Shown here one piece after another: positions 55,511-64,000 of a stretch of DNA of 64,000 bases. The notes under the pieces were generated by a model. The model did not search any database. It saw nothing but the letters and a program-made list of their open reading frames with translations, and had not been told where the DNA came from. The first letter of the stretch is position 1, and every line of letters starts with the position of its first letter. A program made the position numbers and the translations under genes. This DNA is from Burkholderiaceae bacterium (GTDB taxonomy: Bacteria > Pseudomonadota > Gammaproteobacteria > Burkholderiales > Burkholderiaceae_C), in assembly GCA_030654805.1 (NCBI GenBank), contig JAURWR010000104.1, forward strand, positions 1 through 64,000, read 5' to 3'.

Positions 55511-58500
55511 ATGACCCACGTGACAACCGAGCCTGACCCGCTCGGCGACGCCGTTTATTTCGACACATCAACGGATCGCGACCTGCGCCCGCGCGCGTGT
55601 CTGCCCGAGTCGCGGGTCGCGTCGGCGCTGGTCGTCGGCTGCCTTTACTTCGCGTTTGCAGCGGTTTCCATCTTGCTGTCGCGCCGCGGCGGCACCATCG
55701 CGATGCTCTGGTGTGCCAATGCGATGGCGATGACGGTGCTTCAGTCGAAGCCCGGCAAGGATTGGGCGATCCTGCTCGGCGCGATGGCGCTGGGCGGCCT
55801 GGCGGCGGGGCAGGCGTTCGGCGAACCGATGCTGTGGTCGCTGCTCTGCATCCCGGCCAACACCTTCGAGATCGTGCTCGGTGGACTGCTGCTGCGCCGT
55901 TACTGCGTGCCGGCTCAGTGCGTCAGCCAGGCGGCCGAGTTGCTGAAATCATTGCTGTTGGGCGGTGTGATTCCGGCGTTCTTCGGTGCGCTGCTGGCTG
56001 CTGTGTTGCTGTCTTCCAGTGGCGTGGGCGCTTTCGAACCACTGTGGGTGTCGTGGTTCGAAGGCAGCTCGATCGGCAGCGTGGCGGTGCTCCCCCTGGG
56101 CTTGCTGCTGTTGGCTCGCGGGTGGCGGCCGATCGGTCTCGAACTTCGGCGGCCTGCGGTCCTGTTGGCCCTTGCCCTGGTCGTGGCCGTCTCGCTGTGG
56201 GCTCCGACGACGCTCCCGTACCCGTATGTCTACATCTCGATTGCGCTGGTGCTGGTCGCATCGCTCGGGCGGTTTGCCGGTGCGTCGCTGGGCGTGCTGC
56301 TGTGCTCGGTGTCGTTGGGTGTGCTGATCGCGACCGGCGACCACCAGCCGTTGATGGTCATCCGATCCGACAACTCATGGCAGTTCTATCTGCCGCTGGT
56401 GCTGGTGTTGCTGCCGCCACTGTTGCTTGCCGCGACCTTCGAGCGCATCCAGCTCGGCGTGATCGAAATCGCCCGGCGCGAGGAGGATTTCCGCAACCTG
56501 TACGAGAAGACGCCGGTGATGATGCATTCGGTCGATGTCGACACGAATCTCGTCAGCGTCAACGACGCCTGGCTGGACAGGTTGGGCTACCAGCGTTCGG
56601 AAGTGCTGGGCCGTCTCTCCACCGATTTCCTGACACCCGAATCGCGACGGCATGCGGAAGAGTCGGTGATACCGAGGTTCAGGGCAGACGGATTCCTGCG
56701 CGATATCGACTACCAGATGGTCACGAAAAGCGGTGAGGTGCTGGATGTCCAGTTGTCGGCGGTCTGGCAGCGCGACGCTTCCGGCCGTCCGCTGCGCACG
56801 CTGTCGGTGCTTCAGGAAACGACCGAGCAGAAGCGCCTGGCCGCCGAACTCGCCGCCGAGAAGGAACGCATCGAGGTGACGCTGCATTCGATCGGTGACG
56901 GGGTGGTGACCACCGACGAGCACGGGCGCATCACCTACATGAATCCAGTAGCCGAGCAGTTGGTCGGCTGTTCCCTGCAAGAGGCCCGGGGCCGCGCTTT
57001 CGGCGAGGTGGTCCACCTGTTCGACCCGGACACCCACGAGGCGCTCTCGAGCTCGATCGAGAACTGCCTGCGTGGCAAGCGCATGGCCGGTGTCCCGCAA
57101 AGCGCGACGCTTCGGGATCGGCAGGGCAAGGAGTACGGGGTCCAGAACTCGGTCGCCCCGATCGTCGGAAAGGACCAGAAGCTGATCGGCGCGGTGCTGG
57201 TCTTCCAGGACGTCACCGAGTCGCGTGCGCTGTCGCAGCGTCTGGCTTACCTGGCCCACCACGACAGCCTGACCGATCTGCCCAACCGGGTGCTGTTTCA
57301 GGACCGGGTGCATCAGGCTTGCCAGTTCGGACTGCGGCATCGCAGCCGGTTCGCGGTCGTCTTCATGGACCTCGATCACTTCAAGCACGTCAACGATTCG
57401 CTCGGCCATGCTGTCGGCGATGACCTGCTGAAGACCATCGCCAAGCGGCTGGTCGGCACGCTGCGCGGCAGCGACACCGTGTGCCGACTCGGGGGTGACG
57501 AATTCGTGATGCTGCTGTCGGACATCACCGGCCCCGACGATGTCGGCGAGGTCGCCAAGAAGGTCCTGCGCGAGGTGGCTGTGCCGTGTTTGCTGCAGGG
57601 CACCGAGGTCCGTGTCGGCATCAGCCTGGGCATCGCGGTCTTTCCGGGCGATGGCGAGGACCCCGAGACGCTGATGAAGCACGCCGACGCGGCGATGTAC
57701 CGCTCCAAGCGCGAAGGGCGCAACCGCTACCAGTTCTTCTCGAAGTCGGTCGACCAGGCCGCCTCGGCGCGGCTGCGTCTCGAAGCCGACATGCGCCGCG
57801 GATTGGCCGAAGGTCAGTTCGTCGCGCACTTTCAGCCCATCACCGATGCGGTCAGCGGGTTGCCGGTGGCGCTGGAGGCGCTTGCGCGCTGGGACCGTCC
57901 CGATCACGGCCTGCAGGGCCCGTTCGTCTTCATCACGGTGGCCGAGGAAAGCGGGCTGATCGTGGCGCTGGGGGCCGACATGCTGCGACAGGCCTGTGAG
58001 CTGCTGCGCGCGTGGCGCGGCAGCGCGCTCGGCCAGATCACCATCGCGGTGAACGTCTCTCCCGTGCAGCTGGCCGAAGCCGGCTTCGTCGACATGGTGG
58101 CCGAGGCGCTGCGATCGGCCGGGGTCGATGGCGGGCAACTCGCCTTCGAGATCACCGAGTCGACACTGATGCGCGACCCCGATGCCACGCTGGACATCCT
58201 CAAGCAGATCAAGGCCCTCGGCATCCGGATTTCCATCGACGATTTCGGTACCGGCTATTCGAGCCTCAGTCACCTGAAGCGCTTTCCGGTCGACAGCGTC
58301 AAGATCGATCGTTCGTTCGTTCGCGATCTCGAAACCGACCCCGACGACCGCGAACTGGCGAGGGCGATCGTCGCCATGTCGAGAAGCCTGCGGCTGCGCG
58401 TCGTGGCCGAGGGTGTCGAAACCGAGGCCCAGGCCAGCATGCTCGGCGCGATGGGCTGCACGTCGCTGCAGGGCTTCCTGTACGCCAAGCCCGTCGACGC

Positions 58501-58576
58501 TGCGACGGTGACCGCCTGGCTGCAGTCGCGGCTGCTGGAATGCCCACCGATCGAGGACACCGGCTGGGCGACCTGA
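55511..58576 (+). CDS. MASE1-PAS-PAS-GGDEF-EAL c-di-GMP enzyme
   Basis: The ATG at 55511 (AAGAAGG upstream) gives 1,021 residues; ATG 55466 is an alternative. A MASE1 membrane sensor (about 25-300, eight or so helices) is followed by two PAS domains (about 320-440 and 450-565), GGDEF with an intact LGGDEF (G661 onward) and EAL with ALEALARW (E789), EITEST and DDFGTGYSS. Both activities are plausible; many such tandem proteins act in one direction only. Its first PAS region is closely similar to one in the multi-PAS gene at the window end. Confidence 0.94.
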   Translation: MTHVTTEPDPLGDAVYFDTSTDRDLRPRACLPESRVASALVVGCLYFAFAAVSILLSRRGGTIAMLWCANAMAMTVLQSKPGKDWAILLGAMALGGLAAGQAFGEPMLWSLLCIPANTFEIVLGGLLLRRYCVPAQCVSQAAELLKSLLLGGVIPAFFGALLAAVLLSSSGVGAFEPLWVSWFEGSSIGSVAVLPLGLLLLARGWRPIGLELRRPAVLLALALVVAVSLWAPTTLPYPYVYISIALVLVASLGRFAGASLGVLLCSVSLGVLIATGDHQPLMVIRSDNSWQFYLPLVLVLLPPLLLAATFERIQLGVIEIARREEDFRNLYEKTPVMMHSVDVDTNLVSVNDAWLDRLGYQRSEVLGRLSTDFLTPESRRHAEESVIPRFRADGFLRDIDYQMVTKSGEVLDVQLSAVWQRDASGRPLRTLSVLQETTEQKRLAAELAAEKERIEVTLHSIGDGVVTTDEHGRITYMNPVAEQLVGCSLQEARGRAFGEVVHLFDPDTHEALSSSIENCLRGKRMAGVPQSATLRDRQGKEYGVQNSVAPIVGKDQKLIGAVLVFQDVTESRALSQRLAYLAHHDSLTDLPNRVLFQDRVHQACQFGLRHRSRFAVVFMDLDHFKHVNDSLGHAVGDDLLKTIAKRLVGTLRGSDTVCRLGGDEFVMLLSDITGPDDVGEVAKKVLREVAVPCLLQGTEVRVGISLGIAVFPGDGEDPETLMKHADAAMYRSKREGRNRYQFFSKSVDQAASARLRLEADMRRGLAEGQFVAHFQPITDAVSGLPVALEALARWDRPDHGLQGPFVFITVAEESGLIVALGADMLRQACELLRAWRGSALGQITIAVNVSPVQLAEAGFVDMVAEALRSAGVDGGQLAFEITESTLMRDPDATLDILKQIKALGIRISIDDFGTGYSSLSHLKRFPVDSVKIDRSFVRDLETDPDDRELARAIVAMSRSLRLRVVAEGVETEAQASMLGAMGCTSLQGFLYAKPVDAATVTAWLQSRLLECPPIEDTGWAT

Positions 58577-58652
58577 CGGGCGCCGTCCGGGGATGCCTCA
58601 AGTATTGACCCTGCGTTGTCGATACCGAGCCATAGGCCATTGAAGGACCCCT

Positions 58653-59363
58653 GTGCGTATCACACCCCATCGCATCGCGCTGATGCTTCTGACCGTCGTC
58701 GCGTCGCATGCCTGGGCGGGCCGCCCGCTGGGGACCGATGACGCGGCCACGGCGGATCGGGGTACCTGCCTGATCGAGGGCTGGAACGAGCGCACCGGCA
58801 GCGAGCGCGCGCTGGTCGCGGGCCTGGCCTGCGGCGTCGCCAAGGGCATCGAGCTGGGCGTCGACTACACGCATCCGCATCCGCGCGACGAGATTCGCGG
58901 CGAATCCGGCCTCGCGCTGAAGTGGGTTCCCGAGGCGTGGTCGCATGAAACCGCTGCCGGCAAGCTGAACCTCGGACTCAAGTTCCATGTCGGTTTCGAA
59001 CATCCGGTGCGTCGCGACTGGCGCGACTCCGAAGCCTCCGTGCTGGGCTTGGCGACGCTGATGCTGAACGACGAATGGATGCTGCATGCCAATCTGGGCC
59101 CGGTGCATAACCGCCAGAGCCACTACACCGCCGGTGCCCTGAGCACGGCAGTCATGTGGACGCCTCATGAGCAGTTCTTCCTGTTCGCCGAGGTGGATGC
59201 CAACACCCATTCCAGAGTCTTCGGCGGCACCGTCAAGACCCTGGGCGGGCGCGTGTGGCTCATCAAGGACGTCTTCGGTCTCGACCTCACCGCGAGTCGC
59301 GAGTCCGGCTCGCCGGCCACGCTGTGGACCATCGGCTTCGGCTGGTACGGCATCTCTTTCTGA
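58653..59363 (+). CDS. Hypothetical outer-membrane beta-barrel-like protein
   Basis: The 236-residue protein starts at GTG 58653 behind AAGGA, with a signal peptide ending ASHAWAG. The mature part alternates polar and hydrophobic residues ([33 protein letters not shown]) and ends in FGWYGISF, with the terminal Phe typical of outer membrane barrels. It recalls the phenol-degradation transporter-like family, but no substrate can be given. It lies between c-di-GMP and chemotaxis genes. Confidence 0.7.
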   Translation: MRITPHRIALMLLTVVASHAWAGRPLGTDDAATADRGTCLIEGWNERTGSERALVAGLACGVAKGIELGVDYTHPHPRDEIRGESGLALKWVPEAWSHETAAGKLNLGLKFHVGFEHPVRRDWRDSEASVLGLATLMLNDEWMLHANLGPVHNRQSHYTAGALSTAVMWTPHEQFFLFAEVDANTHSRVFGGTVKTLGGRVWLIKDVFGLDLTASRESGSPATLWTIGFGWYGISF

Positions 59364-59383
59364 CCAGCTCGAAAGGCAAACCC

Positions 59384-60922
59384 ATGAAGCTCCGAACTCA
59401 AATCCTGGTCCTTGGGCTGTTCGGGGCCACGCTGGCGTCGATCTCTGGCGGCATCGGGCTGCTGGGTGTCTCTCGACTCGGCGGTTCCATCGACGGGGCG
59501 ATCCAGGCCGGCAGCGCGCTGCAGACCAGCCAGAACGCGGACATGATGCACGACGCCGTTCGCGGCGATGCGCAGCTGGCCTACCTCGGCGCGCTGGACA
59601 AGAACGCGGCGCAAATTGCCGAAGCCAAGGCCGGGCTCGCGGATCACACGAAGACGTTCGACGAGGCGCTGTCGACACTGGCCGCGATGTCGCTCACCGC
59701 CGAAAGCCGCAGCGCGTTGGTTGCGGTCGTGCCGCTGGTCAAGAAATACCTCGACGCTGCTGCGCATGTCATCAGCGCCGCTGCCGTGGATCTTGGGCAG
59801 GCCAAGGGCGAACTTCCAGCGTTTCAAGCTGCGTTCAGTGAACTCGAGGAGCGCATGGCGGCTTTGTCCGAATCGATCGAAAAGAACGGCGCCGGCGTCA
59901 TTGCCGACGCCCAATCGAATGTCCAGCGGACGCAGGCGCTCGTCATTGCTTCGCTGCTGTTGGGGGCGGCATTGATCGTGGCTGCGGCACTGGCCCTGGC
60001 TCGCAACATGACGCGACCGATGGCGCATGCGGTCGAGGTTGCCGGTCAGCTGGCGCAGGGCGACCTGACGTCCGACATCACTCCGAGCGGCAACGACGAG
60101 ACCGTGCAACTGCTGCAATCGATGGCCGGCATGCAGACCAACTTCTCGCGCATCGTTCTCGGCGTCAAGGCCAATGCGGAGACCATGGCCATGGCGAGCA
60201 AGGAAATCGCCGTGGGCAACCTCGATTTCTCCAACCGCACCGAGCAGCAGGCCAGTTCATTGCAGCAGACGGCGGCGACCATGGAGCAGCTGGGTTCGAC
60301 GGTTCGAACCAACGCCGACAACGCCCGGCAGGCGAACCAGCTGGCATCGGGCGCCTCTGCGGTCGCCGTCAAGGGCGGCGATGTGATGGGGCAGGTGATC
60401 GCCACGATCTCGGGGATCAACGACAGTTCGAAGAAGATCGCCGAGATCATCGGCGTGATCGATGGCATTGCCTTCCAGACCAACATCCTGGCGCTCAATG
60501 CCGCCGTGGAAGCTGCACGTGCGGGAGAGCAGGGCCGCGGCTTCGCGGTGGTGGCCGGCGAGGTGCGCAGCCTGGCGCACCGCAGCGCCGAAGCAGCCCG
60601 CGAGGTGCGAACGCTGGTGCATGCAAGCGTCGAGCGGGTGGAAGCAGGCACCGTGCTGGTCGACGAGGCCGGCAAGACGATGCAGGAGATCGTCAGCGCC
60701 ATTCGACGCGTGACGGACATCGTCGCCGAGATCAGCGCCGCGACCTCGGAACAAAGCACCGGCATCAGCCAGTTGGGCGAGGCGGTGTCCCACATGGATC
60801 AGGCCACCCAGCAGAACGCTGCGCTGATCGAGCAGAGCGCTGCGGCCACCGAAAGCATGAGCAAGCAAGCCCGCGAACTTGTCGAGTCGGTGGCGGCTTT
60901 CAAGGTATCGAATTCCAAGTGA
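59384..60922 (+). CDS. Methyl-accepting chemotaxis protein
   Basis: The 512-residue protein has helices at about 6-28 and 187-210 flanking a periplasmic four-helix-bundle sensor, a HAMP domain (about 211-265) and the signalling domain with the hairpin tip [33 protein letters not shown] (short: [19 protein letters not shown]). It resembles Tsr-type receptors of class 36H; no C-terminal NWETF pentapeptide is seen (it ends AFKVSNSK). It signals to CheA through CheW, by family. The ligand is not predictable. A GAAAGG site precedes the ATG. Confidence 0.94.
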   Translation: MKLRTQILVLGLFGATLASISGGIGLLGVSRLGGSIDGAIQAGSALQTSQNADMMHDAVRGDAQLAYLGALDKNAAQIAEAKAGLADHTKTFDEALSTLAAMSLTAESRSALVAVVPLVKKYLDAAAHVISAAAVDLGQAKGELPAFQAAFSELEERMAALSESIEKNGAGVIADAQSNVQRTQALVIASLLLGAALIVAAALALARNMTRPMAHAVEVAGQLAQGDLTSDITPSGNDETVQLLQSMAGMQTNFSRIVLGVKANAETMAMASKEIAVGNLDFSNRTEQQASSLQQTAATMEQLGSTVRTNADNARQANQLASGASAVAVKGGDVMGQVIATISGINDSSKKIAEIIGVIDGIAFQTNILALNAAVEAARAGEQGRGFAVVAGEVRSLAHRSAEAAREVRTLVHASVERVEAGTVLVDEAGKTMQEIVSAIRRVTDIVAEISAATSEQSTGISQLGEAVSHMDQATQQNAALIEQSAAATESMSKQARELVESVAAFKVSNSK

Positions 60923-60931
60923 GGAAGCCCC

Positions 60932-63900
60932 GTGCAATCAGCCCGAGAGCGTGACAACGAGGCCGCCTGTCTGGCGGCCTTGCATGCGCTGGAAATTCTG
61001 GACACCGCTCCCGAGCCGGAGTTCGACGCGCTGACCCGCGCGGCTGCCTTGCTGTGCGGAACGCCGATCGCGCTGATCAGCCTGGCGGACCGGGACCGGC
61101 AGTGGCTGAAGTCCAGCGAAGGCCTGCCCGGCGTGACCGAGGTACCCCGAGGCATCGGCCTGTGCTCGTACTCCATCCTGTGCGACGACCTGTTCGAGGT
61201 CGCCGACGCCGCTTGCGATCCCCGTTTCTCGGAAAATCCGCTGGTCACCGGCGAGCCGGGCATCCGCTTCTATGCAGGGGCACCGCTGCGACTGGCCAAC
61301 GGCCTGTGCGTGGGTGCGCTGTGCGTGATCGACCGACAACCGCGCCACCTCGATGAAACGCAGCGCGAGCTGCTGCGCTGCCTGGCCCAGGTGGCTTCGC
61401 AGGCACTCGATGCACGCCAGGCCATCCATGGCGCACAGCAAACGCTGGACCAGCTGGCCGAGAGCGAGCAGCGTTTCCGCACGCTCAGCGACAGCTCGCC
61501 GCTGGGCATCTACTACACGGACGCTGCAGGTGCCTGCTGCTACACCAACGAGCGCTGGCAGGAAATTTTCGGCATGTCGCTGGAGGACAGCCTGGGCTGC
61601 GGGTGGGCGCGAACCCTTCATCCCGATGACGCGACGCGTGTTCAGGCCGAGTGGAGTCGCTGCGTCGCCAAGGGGCGCGAATTCAACCTCCAGTTCAACG
61701 TGCTGCTTCCCAGCGGGAAGGTGCATCGTGTCGATTCGCGCGCGCGTGCTGTCTGCGGCGCCGATGGAGCCGTCACGGGTTATGTGGGCTCTGCCGAGGA
61801 CGTGACGCGGCATCACGCGCTGCTGGCGCAGTTGTCGCTGAACGAGGACCGCCTGCGCCGCCTGTACGAGGCCACGCCGGCGATGCTGCACTCCATCGAT
61901 GCCAAGGGACGCCTGTTGTCGGTCAGCGATACCTGGTTGGCCAAGTTGGGCTACTCGCGTGATGAAGTCATCGGTCGCCCATCGGCCGACTTTCTCAGCA
62001 GCGCCTCGCGTGAACACGCGCTGAGCGTCGTGTTGCCGGCGTTTTTCCAGTCTGGGCGTGTCGACAACATCTCGTACCAGATGGTGACCCGCAGCGGTGG
62101 TTTGATGGACGTGCGGTTGTCTTCCATCCTGGAGCGTGACAGCGCGGGTTGCGCGTTGCGCAGCCTCGCGGTGATCGAAGATGTCACGCTGCATCGCATC
62201 GCCGAACGTGCACTGACCACCGAACGTCAACGGCTGACCAACCTGGTGGAGGGAACGCATGCCGGCACCTGGGAATGGCAGGTGCAGAGCGGCGAGGTGC
62301 ATTTCAACGAGCGCTGGGCGCAGATCATCGGCTACACGCTGGCCGAACTGGAACCGCTCTCGATCCAGTCGTGGATGGCCCGAGGGCATCCCGACGACCT
62401 GGTGCGCTCGACCGAACTGCTGGCACAGCACTTCGCCGGGCAGATTGACCACTACGAATGCGAGACGCGCCGACGACACCGTGACGGGCATTGGGTCTGG
62501 GTGCTCGCTCGGGGGCGGGTGATCACCTGGACGCCCGACGGCAAGCCGGAATGGATGTACGGCACCCACCTCGACATCTCGCACCGCAAGCGCGAGGAGG
62601 AGGCGTTGCGCAAGAGCGAACGCTTCCTCGATCGAACCGGAAAGCTGGCCGGTGTCGGCGGCTGGGAAGTCGATCTCCAGTCGAAAACCGTGTTCTGGTC
62701 CGACGAGACCTGTCGCATCCATGGCATGTCACCAGGACACCGACCCACCGTGCACGAGGCCATCGATTTCTATGCGCCCGAGGCTCGCGACATGATCCGC
62801 CAGGCGGTCGAGTCGGCGTCGGCCGGCGGCGCGGGCTTCGAGCTCGAGCTGCCGCTGTTTCGGTCCGACGGCAAGCAGATCTGGGTGCACGTCGTCGGGT
62901 CGGTGGAATGCGTCGACGGCAAGCCGCGCCGGTTGGTCGGCGCCTTTCAGGATGTCACGCAGCAGGTGGCCGAGCGATTGGCGCTTTCCGAAGCCCGCGA
63001 GCGGGCGGTGCTGGCCACCGACAGCGGCGGCATCGGCATCTGGGACTGGGACCTGCGCACCCGGGTGCTCCTCTGGGACGCACGGATGTTTCGGTTGTTC
63101 GGCAGCACCCAGGACGAAGGTATCGATCCCGGGGTGCTCTGGTGTCAGCGAGTCCATCGCGAGGACATGCCGGCGGTCGACCGCGCGATCCAGAGTTCGA
63201 TCGACAACGATGTGGCATTCGACACCGAGTTCCGGATCGTCTGGCCTGATGGCAGCGTGCATCACCTGCGCGCTGCCGCCCGTGTCACCCGCGATGCGCA
63301 AGGCACCACATTGCGCATGGTCGGCACCAACTGGGACGTCACCGAGCAACGCCGGCTCGCATCGGATCTGGTCGAGCAGCACGAGCGCTTGCGAGTGACG
63401 CTGCGGTCGATCGGCGATGCCGTCATCACCGCGGATGCCGAAGGATGTGTCTCGTGGCTGAACCCGGTCGCCGAAAGACTGACCGGATGGACCAGTGCAG
63501 AGGCGCGGGGTCATTCGCTGTCGAAGATCTATCGAACGATCGACGAGGAGAGCGGCGAGGCCAACGACAGTCCCGTGACGACTTGCCTGACGCCGATCGC
63601 CTCGCGACCTGCCACCCAGAAGACGCTGCTCCTCGCGCGAAATGGCGAGCAACTCGCCATCGAAGACTCTGCGTCACCGATCTGCAATGACCAGGGCGAC
63701 ATGCTGGGCGTTGTTCTGGTGTTCCGCGACGTCAGTGCACAGCGCAAGATGGTCGGAGAAATCAGCTACCGGGCCACGCACGATGACCTCACCGGGCTGG
63801 TGAACCGCGCCGAATTCGAGACCCGGTTGAGCAACGTGCTGAAGAAGTCGCACGACGACGGCGGCGAGAACGCCGTGCTCTTCATCGACCTGGATCAGTT

Positions 63901-64000
63901 CAAGCTGGTCAACGACGCCTGCGGACATTCGGTCGGCGATCAGTTGCTTCAGCAGGCCGCCAAGCTGTTCGGCAACGTCATCCGGGCCAGCGACACGCTC
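60932..64000 (+). CDS. Multi-PAS/GAF diguanylate cyclase-type sensor (3' partial)
   Basis: A GTG at 60932, nine bases after the chemotaxis gene and with GAGGA upstream, opens a frame that runs without a stop to the window end (1,023 codons seen). Domains in order: GAF (about 15-165, FYAGAPL, GALCVID), then about six PAS/PAC units (roughly 175-300, 305-420, 425-550, 560-680, 685-810 and 815-935), then the start of a GGDEF domain from about 948 (HDDLTGLVNRAEFE, FIDLDQFKLVNDACGHSVGD). The active-site motif and any EAL domain lie beyond the window. No membrane helix is visible, so it is cytoplasmic. The chemoreceptor and this gene are likely cotranscribed. Confidence 0.93.
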   Translation, partial: MQSARERDNEAACLAALHALEILDTAPEPEFDALTRAAALLCGTPIALISLADRDRQWLKSSEGLPGVTEVPRGIGLCSYSILCDDLFEVADAACDPRFSENPLVTGEPGIRFYAGAPLRLANGLCVGALCVIDRQPRHLDETQRELLRCLAQVASQALDARQAIHGAQQTLDQLAESEQRFRTLSDSSPLGIYYTDAAGACCYTNERWQEIFGMSLEDSLGCGWARTLHPDDATRVQAEWSRCVAKGREFNLQFNVLLPSGKVHRVDSRARAVCGADGAVTGYVGSAEDVTRHHALLAQLSLNEDRLRRLYEATPAMLHSIDAKGRLLSVSDTWLAKLGYSRDEVIGRPSADFLSSASREHALSVVLPAFFQSGRVDNISYQMVTRSGGLMDVRLSSILERDSAGCALRSLAVIEDVTLHRIAERALTTERQRLTNLVEGTHAGTWEWQVQSGEVHFNERWAQIIGYTLAELEPLSIQSWMARGHPDDLVRSTELLAQHFAGQIDHYECETRRRHRDGHWVWVLARGRVITWTPDGKPEWMYGTHLDISHRKREEEALRKSERFLDRTGKLAGVGGWEVDLQSKTVFWSDETCRIHGMSPGHRPTVHEAIDFYAPEARDMIRQAVESASAGGAGFELELPLFRSDGKQIWVHVVGSVECVDGKPRRLVGAFQDVTQQVAERLALSEARERAVLATDSGGIGIWDWDLRTRVLLWDARMFRLFGSTQDEGIDPGVLWCQRVHREDMPAVDRAIQSSIDNDVAFDTEFRIVWPDGSVHHLRAAARVTRDAQGTTLRMVGTNWDVTEQRRLASDLVEQHERLRVTLRSIGDAVITADAEGCVSWLNPVAERLTGWTSAEARGHSLSKIYRTIDEESGEANDSPVTTCLTPIASRPATQKTLLLARNGEQLAIEDSASPICNDQGDMLGVVLVFRDVSAQRKMVGEISYRATHDDLTGLVNRAEFETRLSNVLKKSHDDGGENAVLFIDLDQFKLVNDACGHSVGDQLLQQAAKLFGNVIRASDTL

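Overview
The window is GC-rich, densely packed DNA from a facultatively anaerobic, respiring betaproteobacterium. The gene families (DUF4148, pentapeptide MXKDX-type protein, class II NrdJ, narGHJI with NnrS and SirB) fit Burkholderiales, perhaps the Leptothrix/Sphaerotilus/Rubrivivax group. That placement rests on family impressions, not on a marker gene. I see no rRNA, tRNA, CRISPR array, insertion sequence or prophage.

Layout. 1-11091: 3' part of a respiratory nitrate reductase operon (narG partial, narH, narJ, narI), followed on the same strand by a cytoplasmic parvulin, a beta-carbonic anhydrase, a nitronate monooxygenase, an NnrS protein and a SirB protein. 11266-18318: an adenosylcobalamin-dependent ribonucleotide reductase carrying an intein at its active site, with a cupin and a small conserved protein on the opposite strand and a ferric-reductase-like flavoprotein plus a hemerythrin downstream. 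18544-23392: a porin, then a type IV pilin-like protein and a GGDEF/EAL protein. 23535-30179: a tripartite RND efflux operon with a divergent TetR regulator and two matching palindromic operators. 30252-33995: an Mla/MCE-type lipid transport operon. 34008-43404: a Met/Lys-rich small protein, a MacAB/LolCDE-like exporter translationally coupled to an MgtA-type ATPase, then a second, calcium-type P-ATPase. 43446-48533: a Ca2+/H+ exchanger with a two-component system on one strand and a four-EF-hand protein diverging from it. 48761-55226: two MscS channels, a tandem GAF protein, small envelope proteins, a di-haem cytochrome c and a K+ channel-like protein. 55511-64000: c-di-GMP and chemotaxis genes, ending in a multi-PAS diguanylate cyclase cut by the window edge.

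The most notable observations are: (i) an in-frame 75-nt palindromic insertion flanked by a 12-nt direct repeat, inside the homing-endonuclease part of the NrdJ intein; (ii) two copies of a GC-rich repeat placed inside operons (narG-narH and mlaE-mlaF), each readable as a mini-ORF that runs from the upstream stop codon to the downstream start codon; (iii) a possible calcium-handling neighbourhood of EF-hand protein, two-component system, ChaA exchanger and calcium-type ATPase.
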